Shown in pieces: positions 24,340 to 33,525 of a stretch of 45,477 nt of DNA (its first letter is position 1; each line of letters begins with the position of its first letter). Source of the stretch: an uncultured Lachnospiraceae bacterium. Lineage in GTDB: Bacteria; Bacillota; Clostridia; Lachnospirales; Lachnospiraceae. The translations under genes were made by a program, and so were the position numbers. The stretch covers positions 1-45,477 of the forward strand of contig CALWLI010000034.1 of the NCBI GenBank assembly GCA_944381485.1. The letters are read 5' to 3'. A model generated the notes under the pieces. That model was not told the DNA's origin, searched no databases, and saw only the letters and a list, made by a program, of their open reading frames with translations.

Positions 24340-25316
24340 TATCTTCTCCTTAATATATCTGTTATCCTCTCAAGATCCTCTGAGGAATAATATTCTATAT
24401 TTATCTTTCCCCTCTCTCCGGATCCCTGAACTATCTTTACCTTTGTTCCCAACTCCTCTGTAAGCTTCTCCGCTATGTTGTCCAGATATAATTTTATGTC
24501 ACTCTGAGGTTTTTTCGCTTTTTCTTTCTTTCTGTCTCCTGTTTCCCTCTTTAAAAGCTTCTCTGTCTCCCTGACGCTGAGTTCATTTTCCACTATATAG
24601 AGAGCCAGTCTGTACTGCTCATCCCGGTCCGCTACAGGTATAAGTGTCCTTGCATGTCCGCCTGTCAGCTTTCCCTCCTCCAAAAGAGCAAGTACTCTCT
24701 CGTCCAGGTTCAAAAGCCTCATGCTGTTGGTTATGGCGGATCTGCTCTTTGAAACTCTCTCCGCAAGCTCCTCCTGAGTAAGGCCGAACTCTTCCGTCAA
24801 TCTCTTGTAGGCCTTTGCCTCCTCTACAGGGCTGAGATCTTCTCTCTGTATGTTTTCTATGAGAGCTATTTCTGCAGCCTCCACATCCTCTATCTCTTTT
24901 ATGACCACAGGAAGTTCTTTGAGGCCTGCAAGCTTTGCCGCTCTCCATCTTCTCTCGCCGGCAATGATCTCATAATAATCGTCCTTTTTCTTTACGATAA
25001 GAGGCTGAAGCACTCCGTATTTCTTCATTGAGGAGGCGAGCTCGTTTAAGGCTTCCTCGTCAAAATTCTTTCTCGGCTGCTTGCGGTTCGGCTCCACCAT
25101 GGAAAGTCTTACTATGCTGACAAGTCCCTCTGAGGCCCTGTCCTCATATTTTGTATCCGGGCTCTCACCTTTGTTCTCATCAAATGAAAGCTTTACATAT
25201 TCTTCCTTTTTTGTTGAATTCTCTTCTTTGGCGGACTGTCTTTTTTCCGGAAGGACTTTGCCCACATCTTCACCGAAGATAGCTCCCAGTCCCTTTCCCA
25301 AAGCTCTTTTGCTCAT
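24339..25316 (-). CDS. parB: Chromosome partitioning protein ParB (Spo0J)
   Basis: 325 residues. Binds parS and loads onto DNA as a CTP-dependent clamp that recruits condensin. Start SKRALGKGLGAIFGED is typical; a 65-residue linker precedes the ParB/Srx domain (MVEPNRKQPRKNFDEEALNELASS, GERRWRAAKLAGLKELPV), followed by the helix-turn-helix LTQEELAERVSKSRSAITNSMRLL and a C-terminal dimer domain. ATG at 25316 has AGGAGG upstream. It lies 19 bases after parA. Two perfect parS sites are within 2.2 kb. Confidence 0.96.
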   Translation of the reverse strand: MSKRALGKGLGAIFGEDVGKVLPEKRQSAKEENSTKKEEYVKLSFDENKGESPDTKYEDRASEGLVSIVRLSMVEPNRKQPRKNFDEEALNELASSMKKYGVLQPLIVKKKDDYYEIIAGERRWRAAKLAGLKELPVVIKEIEDVEAAEIALIENIQREDLSPVEEAKAYKRLTEEFGLTQEELAERVSKSRSAITNSMRLLNLDERVLALLEEGKLTGGHARTLIPVADRDEQYRLALYIVENELSVRETEKLLKRETGDRKKEKAKKPQSDIKLYLDNIAEKLTEELGTKVKIVQGSGERGKINIEYYSSEDLERITDILRRR

Positions 25317-25335
25317 ATCTTCCTCCTGATCCGGT

Positions 25336-26103
25336 CTAGTATACAGATTCCTTACTCATTATCTCTGCAGCTAAAAGCCTGTAGCTCTCGGCACCGGATG
25401 ATCTTGTATCATATATATTGATGGGTCTGCCGTGGCTTGGAGCCTCGGCAAGCTTCACATTCCTCGGAATGACAGTTTCATATATGCTCTCCCGCAGGTT
25501 TTCCCTCACAGTCTCCACCACCTGCTCCGACAGGTTTGTCCTGGAGTCATACATGGTAAAAAGTACGCCTTCCACCTTCAGTTCGGGGTTGAGCTTCCTT
25601 CTCACCAGGTATATGGTCTTAAGCACCTGATTCAGTCCTTCAAGAGCATAGTATTCACACTGTATAGGTATTATTGCCGTGTTTGCGGCTGTCAGCGCAT
25701 TTATTGTGAGAACGCTCAGAGAAGGAGGGCAGTCGATAAGTATATAGTCATAATCCGATTTTTTTTGATCTATTGCCTCCTTGAGCTTTTTCTCCATGTC
25801 CTCCAGCTCCTGGAATTCCACCTCTGCCCCGGCAAGATTCATATCCGCAGGTATAAGGTCCAGATTCTCCACTGTATCCTGCAGAAGGCAGTCCTCAAAG
25901 CCCGCGTTGCCACAGATCAGATCATATATGGTCTTTCCCTCCTCCGGGGAAACTCCCAAACCACTGCTGGTGTTCCCCTGAGGGTCAAAATCTATGAGAA
26001 GCACCCTCTGGCCTGCCTCGGCCAAAGCCGCGGACAAATTAATGGCAGTAGTCGTTTTACCGACACCGCCTTTTTGATTAGTTATTGCAATTACTCGCCC
26101 CAT
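25336..26103 (-). CDS. parA: Chromosome partitioning ATPase ParA (Soj)
   Basis: 255 residues, full length for Soj. Deviant Walker A KGGVGKTT at residues 11-18, LLIDFDPQGNTSSG, and YILIDCPPSLSVLTINAL. It acts with ParB in origin segregation, and family members also regulate DnaA. The ATG at 26103 has only a modest AAGGA site. First gene of parA-parB-DUF4446-836-residue protein. Its promoter touches a parS site. Confidence 0.97.
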   Translation of the reverse strand: MGRVIAITNQKGGVGKTTTAINLSAALAEAGQRVLLIDFDPQGNTSSGLGVSPEEGKTIYDLICGNAGFEDCLLQDTVENLDLIPADMNLAGAEVEFQELEDMEKKLKEAIDQKKSDYDYILIDCPPSLSVLTINALTAANTAIIPIQCEYYALEGLNQVLKTIYLVRRKLNPELKVEGVLFTMYDSRTNLSEQVVETVRENLRESIYETVIPRNVKLAEAPSHGRPINIYDTRSSGAESYRLLAAEIMSKESVY

Positions 26104-26125
26104 ATATCAATCCTTACCTTTTAAA

Positions 26126-26141
26126 TGTTTCACGTGAAACA
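26126..26141. promoter_or_regulatory. parS site 1 (at the parAB promoter)
   Basis: TGTTTCACGTGAAACA, a perfect match to the bacterial parS consensus, 22 bases upstream of parA and sharing one base with the -10 hexamer. Confidence 0.96.
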
Positions 26142-26169
26142 TTTTATCAAAATTTTAGAACGCTATCAA
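26141..26169 (-). promoter_or_regulatory. parAB promoter
   Basis: TTGATA (26164-26169), 17 bases, TAAAAT (26141-26146). The transcription start would fall within parS, so ParB binding should compete with or block initiation. Confidence 0.7.
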
Positions 26170-26209
26170 TAATAGCACATATGCACTCATAACTGAATAT
26201 TAAATTTGA

Positions 26210-27619
26210 TTATTTTCCCATGCAGAATTTGCTGAAGATCTCATCTACAAGATCCTCCCCTACCTCTTCGCCAATTACGTAGCCGAATTCTTCGTATGCC
26301 TGCATGAGATCGATGGTGAAGAAATCCTCACTCATTCCCGCCTCAAGAGAAGACCTCACATTTTTTAGGGCATTTAAAGCGTTTATAAGAGCCGCTTTCT
26401 GCCTCTCGGAGGTCAGGAATATCTCATCATTATAATTGATATCCCCTGAGTAGAACATGTCTACTATGGTCTTCTCAAGTCTTTCTATTCCCACAGCCAA
26501 TTTTGCCGACAGGGGCAGTATTACCGCGTCTCTTTTCAGCATTGATGAAAGCTTGTTCTCGTCTATCTTAGGCTCAAGGTCGCTTTTATTGAGAAGTACT
26601 ATGGTTTTCTTATCGTTGGCATTTATAAAGTCTATTATCCTTATGTCCGACTCATCCAGGTCCACGCTGGAATCAGCTACATAAATTATCAGGTCCGCCT
26701 CCGAGGCAGCCTTAAGTGCCCTCTCTATCCCGATCTTTTCCACCTTATCTTCAGTATCTCTTATTCCTGCAGTGTCCGTAATATTTAAGGTGATGCCTGA
26801 AAGATTAAATCCCGCCTCCAGAGTATCTCTGGTGGTTCCTGCTATGTCTGTCACTATAGCTCTCTCCTCGCCTATGAGGACATTGAGAAGAGAGGACTTT
26901 CCCGCATTGGGCTTTCCCAAAATAACGGTATCTATTCCCTCTCTTATGAGCTTTCCGTTTTCTGATGAATCTATAAGCTTTTTCGTAGCTTCAAGGATCT
27001 TATCTGTATCAGCATCTAATTTCTCAGAAAAGCCTTCAAGACTTATGTGCTCCGGATCGTCCAGTGCCGCCTCGATATATGCCGTATCCTCCAAGAGAAG
27101 ATTCCTGAAGGATCTTATCTTCTCTGATATGTTTCCCTTGAGCTGACTGACAGATGCCTTCAGTGCTCTGTTGTTTTTTGCGTTTATTATGTCGATAACG
27201 GCCTCAGCCTGGCTGAGATCTATCCTGCCGTTCAAAAAGGCTCTCTTGGTAAATTCTCCCGGCTCAGCAGGTCTTGCCCCCGCCTCAAGTACAGCCTCAT
27301 ATATCTTTTTCATCATCAGGACACCACCGTGGCAGTCTATTTCTATGGTGTCCTCCCCGGTATATGATCGTGGTGCCTTCATATTTATTACCAGGACCTC
27401 GTCAATTATCTCATCTTCCTTTTCGCCGGATGTTTCACGTGAAACATTGTGAATAAAGCCATAGTGAACCCTGTGGCTCTCTCCGAGATCAATATTCTTT
27501 CCCGACTTCGTACGAAAGATCCTTGAGATGATCTCGTAGCTTTCACTTCCGGAAATTCTGACTATTCCTATCCCCGATTCAGTCAAACCTGTAGCGATCG
27601 CCGCTATAGTCTCTCTCAT
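26210..27619 (-). CDS. mnmE: tRNA modification GTPase MnmE
   Basis: 469 residues. With MnmG it installs the carboxymethylaminomethyl group at U34 of certain tRNAs. N-terminal folate-binding domain (TIAAIATGLTESGIGIVRISG, SYTGEDTIEIDCHGG), inserted G domain with GKPNAGKSSLLN, DTAGIRDTEDKVEKIGIERA and LNKSD, and the C-terminal FCMGK. A loop at about 59-71 of the N-terminal domain is longer than in Bacillus and is where a parS site is encoded (NVSRETS). Start overlaps the rsmG stop by one base. Confidence 0.97.
   Translation of the reverse strand: MRETIAAIATGLTESGIGIVRISGSESYEIISRIFRTKSGKNIDLGESHRVHYGFIHNVSRETSGEKEDEIIDEVLVINMKAPRSYTGEDTIEIDCHGGVLMMKKIYEAVLEAGARPAEPGEFTKRAFLNGRIDLSQAEAVIDIINAKNNRALKASVSQLKGNISEKIRSFRNLLLEDTAYIEAALDDPEHISLEGFSEKLDADTDKILEATKKLIDSSENGKLIREGIDTVILGKPNAGKSSLLNVLIGEERAIVTDIAGTTRDTLEAGFNLSGITLNITDTAGIRDTEDKVEKIGIERALKAASEADLIIYVADSSVDLDESDIRIIDFINANDKKTIVLLNKSDLEPKIDENKLSSMLKRDAVILPLSAKLAVGIERLEKTIVDMFYSGDINYNDEIFLTSERQKAALINALNALKNVRSSLEAGMSEDFFTIDLMQAYEEFGYVIGEEVGEDLVDEIFSKFCMGK
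27431..27446. promoter_or_regulatory. parS site 2 (inside mnmE)
   Basis: Second perfect TGTTTCACGTGAAACA, 1305 bases from site 1, within the mnmE coding sequence and encoding VSRET in the mnmE frame. Confidence 0.95.
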
Positions 27620-28377
27620 TATTTTCCTCCCTTAAATCTCAGTGGCTCCTTGGAAGGCGTTCCCGCTTTTCTCGGATATTTCGAAGGTGTATTTTTATTT
27701 TTTTCTATTATTATCAGAGATCTCCTTATGTCAGTTCCCGGAAGGTCAAAGCGTATTACCTCCCTATTGACCCCGCCCAATAACTCTATAGCTGCAGCTC
27801 CTTCTTTAAGCTCATCGTCTATGTCTCCTGATTTAAAGGGAAGAAATACTGCTCCCTTTTTGAGAAGAGGTATACAGTATTCAGAAAGTGTGGACATGTT
27901 TGCCACAGCCCTTGAAATCACCAGGTCAAAGCTCTCCCTGTATCTCTTGTCTCTCCCTATATCCTCTGCCCTGCCGTGGAGAGTCTCTGTATTCTCCAGA
28001 GAAAGCTCTCCTATGACCTCATCCAAGAAGTCCAGCCTCTTTTTCAGAGAATCAAAAAGTACCATATGGGTCTTGGGATAAAGTATCTTTACTATTATTC
28101 CCGGCATTCCTGCCCCTGTACCTACATCTATCACCTTTGAATTCTCCGATGAAAGTATCTTATCGATCCTGTTTCCGGCTTTTACTATGGCCATGCTGTC
28201 GGCTATATGCTTTATTATAAATTCATCCTCATCGGTGACTGCGGTCAGGTTCATCACCTTGTTCTTTTCTGTCACCATGGAGTAATATTTATAGAGCTTT
28301 TCAAGCTTTTCCTCTGTCAGACTGATATTAAGCGCATCAGCCGCAGACAATACCTTATCTTTGAAATTATTATTCAT
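27619..28377 (-). CDS. rsmG: 16S rRNA (guanine527-N7)-methyltransferase RsmG
   Basis: 252 residues. S-adenosylmethionine-dependent methyltransferase acting on 16S rRNA G527. SAM-binding motif VIDVGTGAGMPGI, DSLKKRLDFLDEV, and the C-terminal KYPRKAGTPSKEPL tail typical of Firmicutes RsmG. ATG at 28377, seven bases after the mnmG stop. It lies between mnmG and mnmE, one operon. Confidence 0.96.
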   Translation of the reverse strand: MNNNFKDKVLSAADALNISLTEEKLEKLYKYYSMVTEKNKVMNLTAVTDEDEFIIKHIADSMAIVKAGNRIDKILSSENSKVIDVGTGAGMPGIIVKILYPKTHMVLFDSLKKRLDFLDEVIGELSLENTETLHGRAEDIGRDKRYRESFDLVISRAVANMSTLSEYCIPLLKKGAVFLPFKSGDIDDELKEGAAAIELLGGVNREVIRFDLPGTDIRRSLIIIEKNKNTPSKYPRKAGTPSKEPLRFKGGK

Positions 28378-28384
28378 AACATCC

Positions 28385-30319
28385 TCAAACCGTATGTCTG
28401 TTCTTTTTCATCTGCTCAAGATGGACCAGCAAAACAGAAATATCTGCAGGAGATACACCTGAGATCCTTCCCGCCTGCCCTATATTTTCAGGGCGTATCC
28501 TTGAAAGCTTCTGTACAGCCTCTATCCTTAGTCCCTTAAGCTCCTCATAAACTATGTCTGAAGGTATCTTTTTTCTCTCCAGCTTTTTAAAATGCTCAAC
28601 CTGCTGTCTCTGTCTCTCTATATAGCCCTTATATTTTATCTCTATATTTACCTGCTCCCTGACTCTCCAGGGGAGTTCTTTTCTCTCATCATCTATCTCC
28701 CCAATGAGCTCATAGTTAAGCTCCGGCCTCTTTATGAGTTCAGTATAGCTCACTCCGGAGCCCTCCTTTAAGGGGGCGGATCCTGACTTTATAAGGAAGG
28801 AGTTTATCCTCTCATTGCATCCTGCAACAGTATTTTCCAGTCTCCTTATCTCTTCCTCAATGAGCTTCTTTTTAAGGAGGAGCTGAGAATATCTCTCATC
28901 GTCTATGAGTCCCACCTCATGCCCCTTTTCAGTGAGTCTCAGATCCGCATTGTCCTGCCTTAAAAGCAGTCTGTACTCAGCTCTTGAAGTCATCATTCTG
29001 TAGGGCTCCTGAGTCTCCTTTGTCACCAGGTCATCTATTAGTACACCTATATAGCCCTCTGATCTGTCTATGACAAGAGCTTCCCTGCCTTTAAGAGAGA
29101 GGGAGGCATTTATTCCCGCCATCAGTCCCTGAACCGCGGCCTCCTCATATCCTGATGATCCGTTTATCTGTCCCGCGGCATAAAGCCCCTCTATATTTTT
29201 AAATTCCAGGGAATTTTTGAGCTGAGTGGCATCTATACAATCGTACTCAATGGCATAGGCATGCCTTACTATCTCCGCATGAGAAAATCCGGGCATGGTC
29301 CTTACCATCTGAAGCTGCACATCCTCGGGAAGAGAGGAGCTCATTCCGCTCAAATACATCTCGTTTGTATAATAGCCCTCAGGCTCCACAAATATCTGAT
29401 GTCTCTCCTTGTCCGGAAATTTAACCACCTTGTCCTCTATGGAGGGACAGTATCTGGGACCTGTTCCCACTATCTCACCTGAAAAAAGAGGAGATCTGTC
29501 TATATTTTCCCTTATGATCTCATGGGTCCTCTCATTAGTATAGGTAAGCCAGCAGGAAGCCTGATCTCTCATTACATCCTCGGGCTCATTTGTAAAGGAG
29601 AAGGGTCTGATAAACTCATCCCCTTTTTGCTCCTCCATCTCATCGTAATCTATGGTCCTTCCGTCTACTCTGGCAGGAGTTCCGGTCTTAAATCTTCTGA
29701 CTGAAATATCATTTTCTATGAGAGATTGAGTAAGAAAATTAGCCGCCCTCAATCCGTTAGGGCCGGTATATTCGCTTACCTCTCCGTATATACATCTCGC
29801 CTTCAGATATACTCCTGTACACAGTATTACCTTGCTTGCCATATATTCCGCACCGGAGCCGGTCCTCACTCCCCTTATTATACGGGATCCGTCCTCTCTC
29901 TTTTCGGTTATGAGCTCTGTTATCTCCGCCTGTTTTATGCGGATATTCTCTGTGTTTTCAAGAGTTTTTCTCATCTCGGCAATATAATCCTGCTTATCTG
30001 CCTGAGCTCTTAAGCTGTGAACTGCAGGACCCTTGGACTTATTCAGCATTTTTGACTGGATAAAGGTCCTGTCGATGCACTTTCCCATCTCGCCGCCTAA
30101 AGCGTCAAGCTCACATACAAGATGACCCTTTGATGACCCTCCTATATTGGGATTACAGGGCATGAGGGCAATTGAGTCCACACTGACAGTAAAGACCACA
30201 GTTTTAAAGCCCAGTCTTCCGCATGCAAGTGCAGCCTCACATCCCGCGTGTCCTGCTCCTACTACTACCACATCCGCATATTCTGTTATATGTTCTCTCT
30301 TTTTTGCAATCTTTTCCAT
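28385..30319 (-). CDS. mnmG: tRNA uridine-5-carboxymethylaminomethyl(34) synthesis enzyme MnmG (GidA)
   Basis: 644 residues; FAD-dependent partner of MnmE. Dinucleotide-binding [14 protein letters not shown] near the start, [22 protein letters not shown], the conserved second cysteine region, and [20 protein letters not shown] before the C-terminal helical domain that binds MnmE and tRNA. The ATG at 30319 has only a weak GAAAAG binding site. A TATAAT at 30347-30352 lies 27 bases upstream. Confidence 0.97.
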   Translation of the reverse strand: MEKIAKKREHITEYADVVVVGAGHAGCEAALACGRLGFKTVVFTVSVDSIALMPCNPNIGGSSKGHLVCELDALGGEMGKCIDRTFIQSKMLNKSKGPAVHSLRAQADKQDYIAEMRKTLENTENIRIKQAEITELITEKREDGSRIIRGVRTGSGAEYMASKVILCTGVYLKARCIYGEVSEYTGPNGLRAANFLTQSLIENDISVRRFKTGTPARVDGRTIDYDEMEEQKGDEFIRPFSFTNEPEDVMRDQASCWLTYTNERTHEIIRENIDRSPLFSGEIVGTGPRYCPSIEDKVVKFPDKERHQIFVEPEGYYTNEMYLSGMSSSLPEDVQLQMVRTMPGFSHAEIVRHAYAIEYDCIDATQLKNSLEFKNIEGLYAAGQINGSSGYEEAAVQGLMAGINASLSLKGREALVIDRSEGYIGVLIDDLVTKETQEPYRMMTSRAEYRLLLRQDNADLRLTEKGHEVGLIDDERYSQLLLKKKLIEEEIRRLENTVAGCNERINSFLIKSGSAPLKEGSGVSYTELIKRPELNYELIGEIDDERKELPWRVREQVNIEIKYKGYIERQRQQVEHFKKLERKKIPSDIVYEELKGLRIEAVQKLSRIRPENIGQAGRISGVSPADISVLLVHLEQMKKNRHTV

Positions 30320-30346
30320 AATCGATTCTTTTCAATGTTTTTCCAT

Positions 30347-30358
30347 ATTATACCGGAT
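30347..30358 (-). promoter_or_regulatory. -10-like box upstream of mnmG (ATCCGGTATAAT)
   Basis: TATAAT within the 12-mer ATCCGGTATAAT, which recurs exactly upstream of the neighbouring secreted-protein gene (31176-31187). No convincing -35 is seen at 17 bases. It overlaps the stop codon of the secreted-protein gene. Confidence 0.45.
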
Positions 30359-31143
30359 CAGCTCTGAAAAATACATTCATTCATGAAGGCCTCCACATTT
30401 ACAGGATCCTCTCCTCCAAGTATTATCCCGTACATGGTCTTATTGTAAAATCTTACAAGTATATCCACATACATTCCGTTTTTCAGATAATAATCCTCTC
30501 CATAGTGGAGCACTCTCCAGCTTCCGGTGTTAAATTCCTTGTCACTTACAGTCTCGGGAGTACCGAACTCAGAACTGAAGGTGGCTGTAAAAATATCATT
30601 AAACTCAGACTGCAGCTCGGGAGAGTTAAAATCAACTCCCAGAGCCTCCGCAGCCTCGATTTTATTTCTCAGCTCCTCATCGGAATCAAGATCCATAGTC
30701 ATTATCACCGCTTCATTTGAAAGCTTGGTTGAGGATATGGAAATGCTTCCGTCAGACTGAGGCATTACAGCTGCACCTGAAAAATCTCCTGCGGGGACAA
30801 ATTTCAACTCCGCTATGCTGTAGGACTCGTCTTTATTCACAAAATCAGATACTTTTATAGTCTGAACCTCTCCGTCTGAGACCCAGGCACCTGAGCTGTC
30901 CACTCTGTAAGAGTCAGGAGTAACTGTATCTGAGAGCATATATCCTGAATCATCAAAATAATAGCACTCGGCTATCCCGTCATTGTTACCGTCTATCCAC
31001 TGCCACTCACCTGCAGGAAAGCTTCCGTCATCGTTTTTCCACCAAAATCCCTTATCATCCTCCATCCAGGCGGCAAAGCATATTATATTAAATAAAAAAG
31101 AAAAAAACAAAGTCAAAAAACTTAACCTTAAAATCTTCTTCAC
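30358..31143 (-). CDS. Secreted protein with cell-wall-binding (choline-binding-like) repeats
   Basis: 261 residues. Signal peptide KKILRLSFLTLFFSFLFNI with likely cleavage after CFA. Then two or three aromatic repeats of the cell-wall-binding type (GFWWKNDDGSFPAGEWQWID, ECYYFDDSGYML, YRVDSSGAWV) at about 27-90. The remaining 170 residues are an unrecognised beta-rich domain. The GTG at 31143 is preferred because AGGAGG lies nine bases upstream; the ATG at 31161 overlaps that site. It occupies the place between jag and mnmG where mnmE is often found in Firmicutes. Function unknown; likely attached to the cell surface. Confidence 0.82.
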   Translation of the reverse strand: MKKILRLSFLTLFFSFLFNIICFAAWMEDDKGFWWKNDDGSFPAGEWQWIDGNNDGIAECYYFDDSGYMLSDTVTPDSYRVDSSGAWVSDGEVQTIKVSDFVNKDESYSIAELKFVPAGDFSGAAVMPQSDGSISISSTKLSNEAVIMTMDLDSDEELRNKIEAAEALGVDFNSPELQSEFNDIFTATFSSEFGTPETVSDKEFNTGSWRVLHYGEDYYLKNGMYVDILVRFYNKTMYGIILGGEDPVNVEAFMNECIFQS

Positions 31144-31175
31144 AGGCAAACTCCTCCTCATATAGTTATCCTTTA

Positions 31176-31187
31176 ATTATACCGGAT
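31176..31187 (-). promoter_or_regulatory. -10-like box upstream of the secreted-protein gene
   Basis: Second exact copy of ATCCGGTATAAT. It lies about 33 bases upstream of the GTG start. The AT-rich interval 31188-31300 contains nothing else that I can support. Confidence 0.45.
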
Positions 31188-31298
31188 GAGATTTAAAAAA
31201 AATGATGTTTTAATGACAAATTTCTTATTTTAATATAGGAAAAATGGTCTTTAATTTTCAGAAATATAAAATATTCCCGAAAACGGATTTTTATACAA

Positions 31299-31345
31299 AT
31301 AAAAAACACTCCTGAAGCTGAAATATCAGTTTTAAGGAGTGTTTT
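31299..31345 (-). terminator. Terminator after jag
   Basis: Perfect 11-bp stem AAAACACTCCT (31303-31313) with AGGAGTGTTTT (31335-31345), with an inner CTGA/TCAG pair, running leftward into TTTTTTATT. It ends the rpmH-to-jag group. Confidence 0.9.
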
Positions 31346-31353
31346 CTCTAATA

Positions 31354-31992
31354 TTATTTTTTCTTAAAATATATTACCACATGTCTGTAGGGTTCCTCAC
31401 CCTCGGATCTGGTGGCTACAGAATTGTCATTTTGAAGCACAGAGTGGATTATCCTTCTCTCATAGGGATTCATGGGCTCAAGGGCAAAGGGCTTTTTCGT
31501 TCTTTTTACCTTGTAGGCAATATTCTTTGCCAGATTCTCAAGAGTTACCTTCCTTCTCTCCCTGTAGTTTTCAGTGTCAAGCTTTACCCTGACATATGAA
31601 TCCTGAGTTTTGTTAACTACCTGGCTTGTGAGATACTGAAGAGAATCAAGTGTTTGTCCTCTCTTTCCTATGAGTACTCCCATATCCTCTCCTGAAAGGT
31701 CTATATCCAGCTCTCTCTCATTTTCATCGTACTTTATTTCAATGCTGACATCGGCTTTCATACCCTCAAATACAGAAGATAAAAATTCAAAGGCCACATC
31801 TTCAACAGACTTCTTGGGCTCCTCCTTTATCCTTACGCTTATAACATAAGGTCTTGCTCCTATACCCAAAATTCCTGATGAACCTGTTTCAAGTATGTCG
31901 TATTCTATATTATCAGAGGCAGTTCCAAGCTCTATACATGCTTTTGTTATGGCATCATCCAAAGTCTTAGCGGATACTTTAATCGGTTCCAT
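31354..31992 (-). CDS. khpB: RNA-binding protein KhpB (Jag/SpoIIIJ-associated)
   Basis: 212 residues with the three usual domains: Jag-N (about 1-52, VSAKTLDDAITKACIELG, ending in GILGIGARP), KH (about 65-140, GVLIGKRGQTLDSLQYLTSQVV), R3H (about 145-212, YRERRKVTLENLAKNIAYK, LEPMNPYERRIIHSVLQ). An RNA-binding partner of KhpA that affects cell division and wall synthesis. It follows yidC by 14 bases. The last residues, VVIYFKKK, are typical. Confidence 0.96.
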   Translation of the reverse strand: MEPIKVSAKTLDDAITKACIELGTASDNIEYDILETGSSGILGIGARPYVISVRIKEEPKKSVEDVAFEFLSSVFEGMKADVSIEIKYDENERELDIDLSGEDMGVLIGKRGQTLDSLQYLTSQVVNKTQDSYVRVKLDTENYRERRKVTLENLAKNIAYKVKRTKKPFALEPMNPYERRIIHSVLQNDNSVATRSEGEEPYRHVVIYFKKK

Positions 31993-32006
31993 TATTCCAC
32001 CCCCAT

Positions 32007-33275
32007 CTACTTATTATGTTTTTCATTATATCTCTGTACCATCTTTGCTCTCTCTGAGATAGAGCCTGTATTATAGTACTTATTTGATTCCTCTACTCTC
32101 TCCTTAGTCTTTTCGAGAGCCGCCTGTCTTCTCTCTTCATCCCTCTGCTCCTTCTGCTGAAGCTTTTTATATTGGTTTTCAGCAGTCTTTTCATTTATAG
32201 GAGGGAGACCCTTCTTAGCCCTCTTTGCATTATTCTTCTCTATATTCTGCTTTATCATGGCATCTATATCCATCTTGCTGAAATGAGCATTGAGGAGATA
32301 CTGCTGAATACCCATTATAAATGAGCTGGCTATCCAGTATACACCGATACCTGAAGCAAAGGTAAAGCAGAACCAAACCGACATCAAAGGAAACATTATA
32401 TTCATGGTCTTCATAGTGTTTGCCATGGGATTCTCATCACCCTGCAGGCTGTTATTCTGTTGAGACTGCATGAGCTTTGTGGAAAACCACTGTGAAAGAC
32501 CCGCTAATATCGGTATTAACCAGGCAATGTTGGGATTAGCCAGTCCACCTGCTCCGGGAGCTGTTGCCAGGTTTATACCGAAGAAATTGTTCATATTTAT
32601 AATATTGTTTATGCTGTCAGCTACTACAGCATTTCCTGCAAGATTAAAGTTTTCAGTAAACAGATCCCACTGAGCCGGATTTAATCTGTAGAGAAAATCT
32701 ATTATATGGTCGGAGGTGGCTATTCCTGAAACTCCTCCGCTTATTCTCGCCTGATTTACAAGATTCTCAAGGCCGTTGGCCTCTATAAAACTTTTTACGG
32801 CTGAAATACTTCCCTCTCCGCCTATAGCTCCTACTATATTTGTAAAATACTGCTTAACCGAGGGAACATAGGCAGGTATATTGAGTATTACCTGATAGAG
32901 AGCAAGTATTATGGGCATCTGGATAACAAGCTGGAGACATCCTCCTGTCATGCTTGTTCCATACTTATCATAAACAGCCTTGATCTCAGCATTCTGCATC
33001 ATCATGGACTGCTGATCAGTCTTCCCTGAATACTTTTTCTGAATGGCCATTACCTCAGGCTGAACTATGCTCATAAGCTTCTGAGATCTGGCCTGCCTGT
33101 AAGACAGAGGAAACATAAGTATCCTTGTTACAAGTGTGAACAAAATAATGCAAAGACCTATATTTACCACTCCGAAGTTCTGGGTAAATTTGAAAAGGGC
33201 ATCCATTATAACGCCCATGATCTCAGCTATAGGTCCTAAAATTCCGCCTGTCTTAGTCAAAAATAAAGCTGTCAA
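32007..33275 (-). CDS. yidC: Membrane protein insertase YidC/OxaA (SpoIIIJ type)
   Basis: 422 residues. Inserts membrane proteins with or without SecYEG. Core of five spans with the conserved groove arginine in LFTLVTRILMFPLSYRQ, the Met-rich cytoplasmic loop (MMMQNAEIKAVYDKYG), then CLQLVIQMPIILALYQVI. A long loop of about 130 residues between spans, and a basic, charged C-terminal tail (about 340-422) suited to ribosome contact. The TTG at 33275 is chosen because GAGGAGG lies eight bases upstream; earlier ATGs would overlap yidD without a site. Confidence 0.95.
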   Translation of the reverse strand: MTALFLTKTGGILGPIAEIMGVIMDALFKFTQNFGVVNIGLCIILFTLVTRILMFPLSYRQARSQKLMSIVQPEVMAIQKKYSGKTDQQSMMMQNAEIKAVYDKYGTSMTGGCLQLVIQMPIILALYQVILNIPAYVPSVKQYFTNIVGAIGGEGSISAVKSFIEANGLENLVNQARISGGVSGIATSDHIIDFLYRLNPAQWDLFTENFNLAGNAVVADSINNIINMNNFFGINLATAPGAGGLANPNIAWLIPILAGLSQWFSTKLMQSQQNNSLQGDENPMANTMKTMNIMFPLMSVWFCFTFASGIGVYWIASSFIMGIQQYLLNAHFSKMDIDAMIKQNIEKNNAKRAKKGLPPINEKTAENQYKKLQQKEQRDEERRQAALEKTKERVEESNKYYNTGSISERAKMVQRYNEKHNK

Positions 33276-33291
33276 AACAATAACCTCCTCA

Positions 33292-33516
33292 TCAAGGTAC
33301 AGGGTCATAACCGCCTTTGGCAAAGGGATTACATCTCAATATCCTCCAAATTGCCAGCAAACTTCCTTTAAACGCGCCGTACTTTTTTATTGCCTCAATG
33401 GCGTATTGAGAACAGGTAGGCGTGTATATACAGTGAGTTCTTATTTTAAGAGGTGACAGATATTTCTGATAAACTCTTATAAGCTTTATGAAAAGTTCAG
33501 CTACCATAAGATTCAC
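33292..33516 (-). CDS. yidD: Membrane protein insertion efficiency factor YidD
   Basis: 74 residues with the full YidD signature: [11 protein letters not shown], then [21 protein letters not shown] and [19 protein letters not shown] peripheral inner-membrane protein that aids YidC. GTG start at 33516 with AAGGAA upstream, which lies in the end of rnpA. It ends 16 bases before the yidC TTG. Confidence 0.96.
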   Translation of the reverse strand: MNLMVAELFIKLIRVYQKYLSPLKIRTHCIYTPTCSQYAIEAIKKYGAFKGSLLAIWRILRCNPFAKGGYDPVP

Positions 33517-33525
33517 TTCGATTCC

